Source: Phaeoceros laevis (lineage: Eukaryota; Anthocerotophyta; Anthocerotopsida; Notothyladales). Taken from it: 57,412 nt of DNA. Position numbers and translations under genes: made by a program. The stretch lies in assembly GCA_049999765.1 (NCBI GenBank), contig JBNGIQ010009485.1, positions 153,384 to 210,795 on the forward strand. Reading direction: 5' to 3'. A model generated the notes under the pieces. That model was not told the origin of the DNA. It saw nothing but the letters and a program-made list of their open reading frames with translations, and ran no database searches. The first letter of the stretch is position 1, and each line of letters starts with the position of its first letter. This document shows, piece after piece, positions 10,666 through 22,983 of the stretch.

Positions 10666-11299
10666 CTATGTGGTTTGAGCAGGTTTGCTGGGCACTCGCT
10701 ACAGGAGCTGCTTCGCCTCCTTGTAAGTGATATGTCTCATGTCTGAACTCAACTGGCTTCACGGCGAGTCACTGAGTCCATGTCCAGAAGATAGCCCCTT
10801 TCTTCATTATCAAAGGTCTGAAACTCAGCCCTTGACCACCTTTGTTCCTTATAAGAATTCTGTTGGATGAAAATGTCAGCATCTCACCTAACCTGTCTAA
10901 ACCGCATGTGTAGATGACAATTGCAGACAGCTTGGAGACTGCCAATTTTAGGCTATTGTTGATTCCGCCGTTTTGGCAGCCCAACACCAAGGGAATGTAG
11001 GAACCAAGGAACTTCCAGAGCATACACAACGGTGCTGGTCATCAGGAGAGTCATCCTCAGCTAGCATTTCCTACAAACAGCCTTGATCAAGGCATGTGCC
11101 ATCTTAGGAGGCCCTTGCAGTTCCATATCGCCTACTACACGATTCTTGACTTGAGTTTAATCCACATAAGCGTTCGAGCTATCGAACAGAGAGAAGATAG
11201 GTGTGGAATAACTACGTAGAAACATTCAGCGTACTCTGAACATTTCTCGAAGGTAAAGCTACCCACATATTTTGTACCCATCCGAGCACCTTTCAGCAA
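10666..11299. other. Intergenic between convergent PPR and carrier genes
   Basis: Holds the 3' flanks of the PPR gene (plus) and of the ATP/ADP carrier-like gene (minus). I see no gene. Confidence 0.4.
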
Positions 11300-13292
11300 T
11301 CATTCAGATTTAGTTTTCACATTCCTCGGAATCGGGAGAATCATCTCCTTACTCAGCCTGATTGCGGCATACAACAACGACAGAGCAGCGACAACAAGGA
11401 TGGCCTCTACGTATGGTGTTGAGCCAGATAGTGACCCGAACTTCCACATCAGGAGCTGCTGAACCAACACTCCAGCGTGTCTGCCAACAACCAGGTCAAA
11501 GGTGGCTTTGAATTTTGCCTGTACAGAGGTGATTACCGTCAGGTGTTAGCTCACATCTTGACCTACGTCCTGGAGCAACCAGACTTTTTAGCGAAGCAAG
11601 TGCGCACCTGGGCATGTTCGTCCATAGGCATGTAAGCCATTTGCTTGCAAGGATATGCAAAGCTGTAATATGCGTTGGTGCACCAGATGTATCCGAAAGC
11701 TCCCAAATACGATGCAGCGGAATGGCCTCCCAGTCGAGGTGCAGTTAGCAGCCATCCCAGCAACAGAGTGGGGGTGATAGCCGCTGCCAGTCCCCAGCCA
11801 TAATTTTGAAAAACATAAGTGCTGAGAAGAGTAGCGGCAATTTTTGCCTCTACACCGGTGGATTGGGATAGCATAGGCAAGTCCAGTGGATTGGCCAGCT
11901 GCTAGCAGAAAGGTTACTCAACATCACATCTCCATGACATGCTCTGACAGAAACATTATTTGTCTGTTTGTGGCATTCACGGCTTACCTCCTCTTTCAGC
12001 TTGGACCTCCATGTCTCTTCCACCAAACTGTAAATTATCCCATTTGCCACCACAAATGTAGCAAAGTTGTTAGTGTAGTGTTTACCCAATGGTGCCACCT
12101 GCTTCTGTGGACAAAGATGACACAGGTTGCAGTTTCTACCTTATTAGCCACAGAACAAAGTTTACAACTCAGAGATTTATCTATTGTTGGTTGCAATAGC
12201 TCCAAGAAACATCAAGAAATGGACCTTTTGCTTGCCTCCTCCTTTTTCATGCACATGATGACTCCCGGGATACGCATTGACGAGCCAATATAATCCGCAT
12301 ATAAGCAAGCACAGTAGAAAACCCTCTAGCATCCTGAATAATTCGCAGCTTTGGGTGCTTTGTAGGACTTGGTAGAAATACTCCCTTTCGTGACCAGACA
12401 CCTTGTGCGCAACATATGCAATTAAGCCAAACGATGGATACATCCATTTTGCCTGCTCTGCCGTTGAAATCTGTTCAGTACAGGAACTCGTCAAAGAGCA
12501 ATACTATTGAAGCTTAGCAGCTGACTTTACACTACGAACCCAACTCCCATCTAAGAAAAGCGACCAACCTAAGGTCGAAAAACCTTCTGTCACCAATTGC
12601 AGTTACTGGTCATTTGTCCAGCCCAGATGCATCCTGACTGGTGCAGGTAGTATGATGTCCGTATAGAAGATTATGCTTACCTTGTTAGCTAAACCCCAGA
12701 AGAATACAGGCACCACCACACTGCCCCACGCTTCAACTAAAACGTGGCGATGATTTGTCCACAACAGTAGGGATGAATGGGGCCGCCCAGTCAGCCTGAC
12801 AACCAACTCTTGGAGGTGGATCTGAAATGCAGCCCACCTTGGAAACCAGTCAGGTTCCGATTCAAATTGCATTTTCCAGACGATCTGACCCCCAGACACA
12901 CCGAAGAAGCCTAGGTAGAAGATAACGCAGCTGTAGAACAATGCCTTCTTCGGAAAACGGGTGGATAGTGCCGTGAAGGTGACCATGGAACCAATGGTGA
13001 TTGCCAGGTCCAGCCATGGCTTCAGAGACTCTGGTACATGTCCATCACCCTTTGCGCCAACATCTTCACGATCCTCTAGGAGATCCTTGACCAATGCAAA
13101 GCAGAAAAATAATAGCAGCAGTGTAATTGGATTCTTCAATGTGGTTGACTGAATTGCGCCTTCTCTACCAAGCTTTTTCGTCTGAGGAGCGGCAGTTGCT
13201 TCTCCAGACTTCGAGGTCTTGCTTGTCGTGACAGTGGTAGAGGACTTTTTCGCTGGCACTGGAGATGAGCGCGTCCTGTTTGCGACCCCCAT
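11300..13292 (-). CDS. Diverged plastidic-type ATP/ADP translocase paralogue, 495 aa
   Basis: Five exons, all phase 0: 13292-12681, 12470-12225, 12104-11988, 11901-11608, 11518-11300. The protein is a member of the NTT (TLC ATP/ADP transporter) family of multi-span membrane carriers. Recognisable blocks are VEAWGSVVVPVFFWGLANK, YGWGLAAAITPTLLL, PCKQMAYMPMDEHAQ and FGSLSGSTPYVEAI. All four introns fall at the same places and phase as in the neighbouring canonical gene, so the two are tandem duplicates. It is about 210 residues shorter: it lacks the long plastid presequence and the last exon. Its N terminus is Ser/Thr/Lys-rich. By eye, the lysine in the family's RDTKD motif aligns with glutamate (EDREDV), and the NPLGKSGG block is GRHAG, while the glutamates of the AELWG and NLVEVTW blocks are kept. 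Transport of ATP/ADP is therefore uncertain; substrate or membrane may have changed. The frame is fully open, so it is probably expressed. Confidence 0.85.
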
Positions 13293-14057
13293 GCTCGAAG
13301 AGATATAGTCGTCTGATTACGGTAGGAGCAGAAACACACGACCAGCTAAACCAAGCGCACTCTTTGATCATGGATGTCAAATGTATGACATGCTCGGGTT
13401 ATCAAACAGAGATGCTTTGAAATCTTTGCACCAACTGCGGATGCTAATAGCACAAACGAATGGACTGGGTACGCAGCCTTGGGCCGCTGTACTTCAATTA
13501 AATAGATTATGCCTACCTATCTAGGGAGGTATCTTGACCGTCGTCGTGACATCAGCGCACTTGAACCTTTAGCCACAGAGGTACTCATAAAGCAAGCTAC
13601 AATGTTGCAACCAGGACTTCAAAGAAACCGACTAGACGAAGCCGACTCTCAGAGCTGCGTTTCCTCTTGTCAGTAACTTCATTCCCAATGCAGCCACTTC
13701 TCTGCACTTGAAATAAATAAATCGATTTGCTCAGCTCGAACAGTAAATCTGACAGCAACTACACCTATCCCCAGTGCTACTTCAACTCTTCAATTGACCA
13801 ACTCATTCAACTGCTGGCGTTATCTAATACTGCAAAACTTTGCTTGTACAACTGGCAGACAATTTCAGTAAAGGCGGAAAAGCCACCCTGCGCATTCAAG
13901 TTCATATTGGTGAACCAAAATCGCGGTTAGCTCATACTACCTCCTTGTACCGCATAATGTTTCCAACAGGAACTCTGAGCGATGAGGCGGAGGGCTTCTG
14001 GGGTAGCACACCAGATTCCACACAACATCAAGGCTCGATAAATAAGCTTCATGTTGA
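13293..14057. other. Intergenic, promoter side of the diverged carrier
   Basis: Lies between the stop of the canonical carrier and the start of the diverged one, both on the minus strand. It must contain the promoter of the downstream gene. I see no TATA-like element I would commit to, and no coding sequence. Confidence 0.4.
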
Positions 14058-17000
14058 TCACTTGAGTGGCGCGGGCTCTGAGGAGCGCTTATCGGTATCA
14101 CCCTCTGTTTCTTTGTGCTCAAGAACAGACGCATCTCCGTTGCTGGAGCCAAGACTCTTTTCCGGCTTTGGCGCAGTGGGTGGTAGAAATTGCGGAGCAA
14201 CCTCGGTTTGTCCGTCCGTAACAGGAACATATCGACCCTCAATAAACCCTTGTTCATTTAGAACACTGACGAACCGGTAGGTCACCTGCACCCAGACGGT
14301 TCATCAGTGACTAATCACTGCAACGAGACATCCTGAAAAGTGCAAATTGTCTACGGCTAGCACAAACAAGTCCAAACCCAAGCAAGCCAGACCTGCGTAG
14401 TTCAGGAAAACGCAAGTCCTAAAGCAAACATCTGACCCCCCGAGCTCCCAAACTGCATGCTGGAGCCTGGTACGAAACCCCCTCCCGCATGCTTGGCAAA
14501 GCAGGCTACCAAGCACACAGCAACGGAACCCATAAAGGCCAGTCAGGCAATACCTGGGTATCACACCAATAGTGCTGTATGATCTATCACTCACCTCTTT
14601 CCTTGTTGACAGTGATTTGCCCAATAGCCGTGATGAGATCGTGGATAGTTTTCCTTCCAAATATTTCCCTTTGAGATCTTCTTGAACAAGAGGAGTGAAC
14701 TGCCTGTCCAGAGATCGAGCAGCATACAACCAGGCTAGGACAATAACAAGAAGAATGCTTCCTAAGTATGGAGTTGAGTTTGCCAAAGACCCAAATCCCA
14801 AGATCAAAAATTGCTGAATTAGAGCACCGCCAGACTTCCCCAGCGGGTTACAGACCACGTCTATAGCAGCTTTGCCTTTCACCTGCAAGACAGACAGAGC
14901 CACTCCATCAATCAGGCAATGATCCAGCCAAAGCCAAACACAAATGTGAAGTAAAGTTGATGCTAGATTACGTAGCACCCACCCAACAGACTCGAGGACC
15001 TTACCTTAGTGTCTTCATCGAGGGGAATGTAAGCCATTTCCTTGCAAGGATCGAACAAACTATACTTCGCACTCTTGCTGAAAATATTTTGAAGGGCTCC
15101 GACATAGACCGCAGCCAGGAGTGGAGTGAGGCCAATGCCCGCAAGTGCTGGGGTTAAAGGCCCGCTGAAGAGCACCAGAGCAAAAAAGGCCACACCAGTG
15201 ACCAGCAACACAGTAGGTGTAATGGCAGCTGCCACACCCCACCCGAACTTCCGGAAGATGACACGACTCAACAGCATCATGCTAAATGTTGCTATTCCAG
15301 TGTAAGTGGAGAAGTCACCCATGAAAGATGAGTAGTCGTTGGGGTTGGGAAACTGCAAGCGCAGAAAAACAGTTAGAAACCAATCCCAAAATGTGATCCC
15401 TAAATCTACAGCCAGAAATTAGATGCGTCTCTAGCAGTTACTTAGAGGCATACATTCGCTTTTGGTCTTAGCCAGAGGCTTCTATGTTACTTATGGGGAA
15501 CCTTACTACGGTTGTGCTTCCTTTGGTGTCGATGTAGTTGCTGGTCTGCTTTGCAGATTTCGCAATTTTCGAGGACCACTACTCTTTTCCTATATGCCCC
15601 CTCCTAACTGCACCAAAGGTAAGCGTCCAAAAATTCGCTTACCTGTGCCTTCAGCTTGGATTTCCATGTAACTTCCACCAAGTTAATGCTGATGCCGTAT
15701 GCCACCACAAGGGTCGCCAGATCCCTGACATAGGACGAATTCCACAGAAACTTCGCACTTTCACCCATACTCAGCTTGGGTTTCTCCTTCTAGAAAACCA
15801 CCAAAGCATAAATCAGATCACTTACTAACCATCTACTCCTGCAAGCCACCGGGAAAAATTGAAGGACACGAGAAACTGAAAGCAAATTGAACCTTCTTTC
15901 TCTTCTCTGCCTTGGGAAGGCTGGGGTCATTCAACACAAAATTGTTGACCCACCAATAGATTCCACAGATGGCAAATCCTAAAACCACAACCAAGGACAT
16001 CATGCCCTTTAAAGAATACTCCCAGCCATCAACACCAGGTGGCAACTTCCCACGGAGCTGGGAGAAGTACTTGACAGTTCTTCCTGAAAATACCAGGGCG
16101 ACATTGGCACCAAGACCAAAGAGAGGATAGAACTGTTTGGCTTCATCCACAGTCGTGATCTGCCCACATACAAACCAAACTTTTAGCACGTGGCAGATCC
16201 CACTTCACAAGACCTTAGCTAGCTACAAGTGACCTCCAAGGTAATTCAGATGTCAACATTACTGGCTTTCAGAGGAACAGGTGCCCACATGCCTCACAGA
16301 TGGTGCCCACATGCCTGACATGCTAACATGCCTGCGTTTCTAGTACACAGAGAACTCAGACCAGTAGCCGATGTCACCCAAGATGGTCCCAGCTCGACGC
16401 CTAATAATATGTAGAGAAGGTTAGAAGAATATGTACCTGGTTGGCAAACCCCCAGAATAGAACGGATACAACCACACTGCCCCAAAGCTCTGCCATCACG
16501 TAAAATAAACAGAATGACCAAATCCTGAGAATGGCAAGAGGGCCCATAAACCTGGCACCCCAAGACTGAAGTAGTGAATCTGCAAGCGCTGTGGGATGTA
16601 ACGTTGCCCGAAGGGGATACAACAAGAAAGCGAACGCTCCGAAAAAGCCAATAAATGGCAGAATGCAGGAGTAGAACAACGCCTCCTTGGACAACACATT
16701 GGAAGCTTTGGCGTAAAGAATCATGAAGGCAACGGCCATGGGCAGATTCACCCACGTCTTCAGAAAGGGGATAATTTCTGCACTGCTTCCTGGTGCAGTG
16801 ACCACCAGCACATCCTTGGTGTCCCTGAGAATGGTGTAGTTAAACAAGATGCAGAAGAACATCAACCCCAGCGGAATCACTTTCTTCAGAGTGATCCGAT
16901 CCACACCAAAAATCTTTCCCTTGGGCGCCGGCGCACCGCTGGCAGCATCAGTTGCCGCCGCCTGCGCACGGACCTCCGCAGGACCCTGGGCTCGTTGCTT

Positions 17001-17282
17001 TGCAGAGAAACGTCGTCTGGTGCCGATGAGGCCTGCGGATGCTTTCTTGTCGAAGATGGCAGAGTTCCCAAAGCCAGAGTCGGCACTCCCCCGCAGAGTT
17101 CCAGCCTGCAAGCCGCTCCAGGCGCGCACAGATCGCAACGGGGGGAAGTATGACACCGTTGCCATGGAGCATGAACTAGACGTCTGTGTGCCATTCCGGC
17201 GACTGATCAGCCCATTCGAAGGCGGCGCTCGCAAACTGGGCACTGATGCCGCAGGCGCGACGGCGGCATGCAGCCCCTGCAT
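14058..17282 (-). CDS. NTT: Plastidic ATP/ADP translocase (NTT), 707 aa
   Basis: Six exons, all phase 0: 17282-16437, 16159-15893, 15789-15643, 15352-15005, 14882-14595, 14285-14058. It exchanges cytosolic ATP for stromal ADP across the plastid inner envelope, supplying non-photosynthetic or night-time plastids. The start is ATG 17282; an in-frame GTG further 5' is not used. Residues 1 to about 125 form a Ser/Ala/Arg-rich transit peptide. The mature part has the family's signature blocks: NYTILRDTKDVLVV, SSAEIIPFLKTW, MAELWGSVVVSVLFWGFANQ, ITTVDEAKQFYPLFGLGAN, YGISINLVEVTWKSKLKAQ, DPCKEMAYIPLDEDTK and NPLGKSGGALIQQF, with about twelve hydrophobic spans. The charged residues described as essential for transport in this family are in place. 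The C-terminal tail (last exon, 75 residues) is hydrophilic. A 5' UTR intron is possible (donor near 17702, acceptor near 17371). Confidence 0.95.
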
Positions 17283-19978
17283 GATGCTGCCGCCGCTCCC
17301 GCTCACCACACCACAGCCGCCAATGCCCGACCCTGGGAATTCCCTCTTTCACCGCCGCCCTGCACCGACCTGCAAAATCCACAGTCCCAGTCTAAGCCGA
17401 ACAATCCACGCACAATCCCCAAACCAGGAAAAACTTTGCCCACGCAACACACACCGAATACACAGTCCAAGCCAGCCCCAACCTCCTCCTCCCCACCAAA
17501 ACCCCGAACAGGACTGAGAACCAACTACACTAAGTAGAAAAAATCCCCACTTGTAGCAGCACAAACGGCCAAGCTCAACCTACAAACCGCAGCTAGTACT
17601 GCTCACCACGTGATACGAGCACACATACCCCTTCCACTACCACTGCGCACAGAAACACAGCAGCCTGCAGGACATTCAAAAATCGAGCAGCAACTCACCC
17701 TGGTGCGAGCAGGAGGGCTCCAAGAAAGAGACCAGTGACCCGGTGAGTACAATGAGGTGGGAAGGTGGGGGCGCACAATAACCGGGTTGAAGACGGCGGA
17801 TTTGAAGGGTATCGGATGCTTCTTCGTCCAGTCTAGACTAGCTACAAAGGAGCGAAGGCTGTCTACCGGTGGTACAACACCTGCATCCACATCACGCCCG
17901 AACCAATCCGCCTGTCATCAGACCTAGCCCTGACCCGAGCCTTGCTCGCAGGTTAGGGAAAGTGCCCGGGCGTCCCTGGCTTCTCGGCGTGATTCCGGAC
18001 CTTGCAGGCCGGCAAAACTTGCTTATCCTGTCAGTCAACCCTGCTAAACTTTGTCTAGAAGCGGTTGAACAGAGGGTACCTAACAGGACAGGGACCACTG
18101 TGGCGTCGAGCCGCCTTGTGATCCAATGCAACCTGCCTGTTTGTCGAGTCTAATTCTGGACAAGCGAGTACTGTAGATATTTTACATTTATTAGGGTAGG
18201 TATCCGGCATCGCTAGAAGTTCCAGGAATCAGGACAATCATCGGTGTGGAATGAAAGACGTGGAATGAACGCCGGAGACTGGCATTATTGCGCGACTCGT
18301 TGCCCGTGCCTGGCGAGGTTCGGCCCAGACCAGCAGTCACGAGGATGACAAGTATTTGCAGCGCGGGGCCCACGGCAGCGCGGCAACTGCCGAGCCGGGT
18401 CTAGGGCGTCGGTCCGGCAGCGACAAGGTAGGTTCGGGCGTAGATATATTGCTGGCGGTCATCCTCCTTTTCCAGCAGGTAGCCACGTGGCAAATGTCTG
18501 CCAAGTGTCGCCTCAGGGGATTGCGCTTCTGTGCCGTTGGATCGTTCTACCAATTGTATCCTCGTAAGCAAAGTCTAGGCGAGGCATCTCTTTCTCCGTT
18601 GTGTGAGAGAACTGTCTTATCTCGCCGAAGTATCGTACAAAACTTCGTGTAAGGCACTCTAAGCATACTTCATACCTTACAGTACCTCGAGTTTTGCTCC
18701 TTCCCTTTGGAGGCTGCTCCAAGATTGGGAGATCCAACTTATGATGTTGAAACTCAGCAAACTCGATTCCATGTGTTGTAGATCCGGTGTCACTACTTTG
18801 GGAAGGAGACAAAAGCCCTCCATGTGTGTCTAAATTCAGGTTTCAACCATGCCATCTAGGTGACCTTTTTGAAATTCACTCTCAAAGAATATCACCACTA
18901 GACTTTCTATGTTTTCTTAACCCTTTTCCGGACACCGTCCAAAAACGGGTCGATCTCTCTTTCTTTTGGCCCTAGCTTCCAGAGTTTGCACTTGTCAACA
19001 AGAAGAAGCCGTACATTAGCAAATAGCCCTCGTTCCACACTTTCCAGCCGTACCAGATTTGCCAAAGAAGAGCTGAACTATCACAGTGAAAATAAGGTCA
19101 CAAGTGTTAATCTCACCTGCTACTGCCCGCCCCTCCACCGGTATTACATTCCATAGCCGGTTCCACCTGCCGTGCTCTCTAACCAGCCATCTCCTTGCGA
19201 TTAGCCCTAGCCAGCCTCGAGCAAGCCCCGCGACATGAATCCAAACCGCACGAACCTAACCATGGGTGAATTGTATGTGGGTTCCCGGTAAAACTGCATG
19301 GCACTGACCTGAAATGGATAGCATTTTTGGGCTCTCGAGTCCGAGTCCGGAGAAGGTTAACGTAGCTACCTAATAGCCCCAATGGCAAACTTGTCGTCTT
19401 TAATATGTAGAATTCCGTTTGTGGATGTCGCCATGATTTTGCCTCTGAGTCCCTAACCATGTCACGATGTGCAAAGAATATAGTACAATGTAGTACGAAA
19501 AGAAGGATTAGATGTTGAGATGATAAATATAAAATATCAAATATTGATTAACCTAGTGTGAACACTTTGAAGGGAGGAGCTTTAGTAATCGAGGCACTAA
19601 AAGGCAAAGATTAGTAGCCAGCGGCTGCTTTCAGCTTTCATGCCCAAACACGATGTTTCATTACTTTGCAGCGTCGGCCACATTCTCTATCAGCCATATT
19701 TCATAGGAAAAAATAAAAATACGATGTACGGTGGCGCCTAGCCACGGAAAAGGGACATTAACTAATTTCTCAAACCGAAAGGCTACATACTAGCCCGTTT
19801 CAGCCTCTAGTAATGATCGTAAGCAGCTGCCCTAGGCCGGCTGCAAAATTCGAGGTGCTCACGGCCCTGGCGTCAAGCGAGTTGCAATCTGGGCAAACAA
19901 GCTATGTTCGGAGTGCAAGGAACATACCTTGGACTTAGCTAGATTAGCCTTAGCAATTAGTGCTAGACTTGCAGAGTA
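17283..19978. other. Intergenic, promoter side of canonical carrier
   Basis: No gene recognised. The first 600 bp upstream of the carrier is GC- and CA-rich and probably carries its leader, with donor- and acceptor-like sites that could define a 5' UTR intron. From about 18.6 kb the DNA becomes AT-rich. Open frames at 18356-18652 and 19179-19460 show no known family features. Confidence 0.4.
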
Positions 19979-20006
19979 ACATGTTGCATGCATACATGCA
20001 ACATGT
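19979..20006. repeat. Short perfect hairpin, 12-bp arms
   Basis: Arms ACATGTTGCATG (19979-19990) and its exact complement (19995-20006) flank a 4-base loop. It is followed by further ACATGTGAC iterations. It lies downstream of the BURP gene on that gene's strand, so a role in 3'-end structure is possible but unproven. Confidence 0.6.
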
Positions 20007-20016
20007 GACATGTGAC

Positions 20017-20078
20017 CTCCCTAGAACTCTGAAAGATATATGTTGGGGGCTTCACTTGTGCCTAGAAAGCACATGGTA
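20017..20078 (-). pseudogene. Duplicated scrap of BURP-domain C terminus
   Basis: About 60 bp closely match 20266-20327 inside the BURP gene's last coding region. On the minus strand one frame still reads QHISFRVLG, identical to the functional copy, but there is an in-frame stop just before it. It is a partial tandem duplication placed about 250 bp downstream of the gene's own C-terminal coding sequence. Confidence 0.75.
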
Positions 20079-20198
20079 TTCCAACACTATACTGAAATCC
20101 ATATATACATGGAATATGTACTTTGACATGAATCCATATTCACATTAATCTATTGGAGTATGTTGAAGGTCTACCTGCCTTAAAGAGTACTTTCTAAT

Positions 20199-21520
20199 TT
20201 AAATAGAAATAAAGACAAAATTGGTGGATGTTGACCAATGGCAAATACTGTATTCACCTGGCTTGCTCCCTAGAACTCTGAAAGATATATGTTGGGCGCT
20301 CCACTTACTTGTGTCTAGATGGCATATAGCCGTGTTGGTGATAAAATTATCTTGATCAATATTTGATTGTAATACAACTTTGTATACTCTTGTGTTGGGA
20401 AAATAGTGACAAAATTGGGTCTGAAAGGGGAATACAAGTGAATGGCAAGATACATATTTTGATATTGCATTACTCTTCATCTGTACTTTCACTACCTTGA
20501 AAAATCCATCATTAATAGAATGGTTCTTTTGTATGTCAATCGACATGCTAGTAAGCACTTCAATCTTCTTAGTTTTTGCATTTGGTTGCATCAACACAGA
20601 CTTGACAAAGTCTACAAGTGCCTCTATAGACGTTATGCAAGCGACTATTTCTCCGGGAGCTAACTCTATATAGCCTCCACAAACCTCGGCTGTCTCTCTC
20701 ATAGTCCTCGCCATAGTGGAAGTGTGCGGGATGTGAAACATTGTCTCAAGAAAAGTCAAGTTGTCGATTGTAATATTACCAATCATGCGACTAAGGACAC
20801 GCGGAAGGAAAGCACTATATAAACTTGAAGAAAAAAATGTCCGTGCTGGGACTGTCATCATGTTCTTGGTATTCACATGAGAAGTCAAGTTGCTTTCGTA
20901 AAACCATAACAGTCTCACTTGCTCAGTTATAGGCTGTTTTGCAACGGGCTTGGATGAATTTACAAAAGTGTCTTTCGTTGATGCAGCTTGTTTTATCGGC
21001 CCTAAATAAAAACCCAAATATCTCTGTTGACACCAAGTTGCAAGAGATATTCTAAGAGCATCTTGAGTTTTCAATCCATCCAAGCTGCCACATATTAAAG
21101 ATGCAGACTTGCAAAGATTGTCACCAACTCTTCGCCCTTTATCATGCTTGCTTGTCTGAAGCTCTTTCAATAAGTTCCTCACATCATAAGTCCCTAACGG
21201 TGACACCACACTTCTTATAGAATCCGGCATAGTAACATTTGGAAGGTTCTGTTCCCAGTAAGCGATAACATGTGGATTTACACTGTAAGAACGGTCTTTT
21301 ATCAAAGACTTCGCCAAAACACCATCCACAGACATGTAGTATACCTGAATAATATCACAAAGTAAGATAATTTTGTGCAAAAAAGAAACCTAGCTGCTCT
21401 AACACGACGAAAACATACACTACACGATAAAAACATCTTGAAAATAAGAGTAGAAAAAAGAAAAATGCAAGGATGAACACTTACAACTAGCAAAAGAGAG
21501 AGTATATTTAATGTCTTCAT
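20199..21520 (-). CDS. BURP-domain secreted protein, 393 aa
   Basis: Two exons: 21520-21485 (12 codons) and 21344-20199, joined in phase 0. BURP proteins are plant-specific and are secreted or wall-associated (families named after BNM2, USP, RD22 and polygalacturonase beta subunit). Residues 1-24 form a signal peptide (MKTLNILSLLLVVYYMSVDG...). The C-terminal 220 residues are the BURP domain: FFSSSLYSAFLPRVLSRMI at its start, and then the diagnostic histidine pattern, which I count as CH-X10-CH-X27-CH-X25-CH, within the family's limits. The middle, about residues 25-170, is unique, with no obvious repeats, so the subfamily cannot be assigned. The gene is AT-rich, unlike the neighbouring genes, and lies in a repeat-rich block. 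Its frame is fully intact. Confidence 0.93.
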
Positions 21521-21832
21521 TTCAGGGACTCGTGATAAGAGAATCTTATATAGTGACGTGCTCGCTAGAGGTTAAAAGTACATATGAAAATTCTCGCGTA
21601 TCAATCTCAAAATGGAGGACAATGTGTGATAGGTGAGACGTCAAGTACACAAGCTTCTACTTATAGCACACTAGTCTAGATGAATAAAGAATTATTTTGC
21701 AGAATCTTGGACTTCATAGTTCTTGAGGTTTGTAAGGACTTAGAGGACCGTGATCCATGAGTTAATTGGAATAAGAACCTTTTTCAAAATACTAGCTGCC
21801 AACTTTTTGCAGTTCAAATATTGGGAACATTT

Positions 21833-22029
21833 TGGTGAACAATTTCAATTTCCTCATTTTTGGACAATCAATGTCATGCATCTAGTAATCTAAAGGATCA
21901 GTGACATTTCTAACTTACTTCTAAAAATGGATCTTTGAGGAGAGGCAAAAATCACAATAGAGACAAATTGAAATTATCATCAAGTCATACCCAAAGTATA
22001 TAGAAAATTTCCTTCAATTAACCCTTACG
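21833..22029. repeat. Dispersed direct repeat, copy 1 of 2 (about 190 bp)
   Basis: Matches 22984-23174 at roughly 80-85% by eye (shared blocks include AATTTCAATTTCCTCATTTT and TCTTTGAGGAGAGGCAAAA). Possibly pieces of an old transposable element. No ends or coding capacity are visible. Confidence 0.75.
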
Positions 22030-22030
22030 T

Positions 22031-22060
22031 GCCCAACTCTACCAATTGGTAGAGTTGGGC
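22031..22060. repeat. Perfect 30-bp palindrome
   Basis: Positions 22031-22045 (GCCCAACTCTACCAA) are followed directly by the exact reverse complement (22046-22060), with no spacer. As RNA it would form a stem with a minimal loop; as DNA it could form a cruciform. No known site was recognised. Confidence 0.9.
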
Positions 22061-22886
22061 AACCCAAGCTCTTCCTAAAAGTGGGAATATTGTTTCACTA
22101 TACAATGTAGGCAATATATATATGATTAAATTCCTCTCCTTCACCTCTCTCCAAATCTGCAATCAGATCTCAAATATGACCTCAACGGGTCCCACCATGC
22201 CTTCCTGAATCTTTGACCAAGGCTCTAACTTGAGTTTATCTATGAGCTTATATATCCAGACCCAGCTTTTGCTCCTCACGCCCAGGAGGTAAACTCCTTC
22301 TCGAGCCAGCATGTGTCGCTTGCCAGTGGGGCTAGGCTTGGTAAAGTGGTATGGTATTCAAAGATTGACCTGAATCCTTAGCCTCGCAGGTTCCAGGCAG
22401 GTTTCATGTGCCTTGTCTTGGCTAAGGATTCAGGAGTGTGAATCCTTACTCAGGAAGGTGCCTGCCTGGCTAGGGATTCACACGAGTGAATCCTTACTCG
22501 GGCAAGTGCCTTTGCATATCTGCCTGAGTAAGGACTCAATCGTGAGGGCACGCTGATGGCACACCATGGCGCTCGTCCTCAGGGCAAGTGCCGTGATGGC
22601 ACGCCATCACGCACGCCATCATGATGAGGTCCAAGGCCTCAGGGTGATGGCGCATTCGCCACTAGTGGAGGGTTGAAGGCGCATGTTGATGGCGCGGCGC
22701 GACGTGAAACACTGCTTACTAGTAGGAAATATGAATGCACGTTATGGCGTTGGGAAATAAAAATCAAGTTTGGAATAGGTTTGGTAAGTGAGGGGTGAGC
22801 GACATGGAACTAGGATGAACCTGGTATACACCTCATAAGAATCCTCGATTAGGTGCGAAACGAAACGCCTGGTCCTTTAAGGGTTA

Positions 22887-22953
22887 AGTATTATATTTAT
22901 GTTAAACACTGATACTCTTAAGGGCCAACATCCTTGGAGCAAGCTTTTACACC
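22887..22953. repeat. Direct repeat, second family, copy 1
   Basis: AGTATTATATTTATGTTAAAC and the following bases recur at 23171-23240, including GGAGCAA and CTTTTACACCTG. Combined with the other family, this suggests that a larger composite element was duplicated and rearranged. Confidence 0.7.
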
Positions 22954-22983
22954 TGCGTGCATTTTCAGTATTGGTATCTCGTA

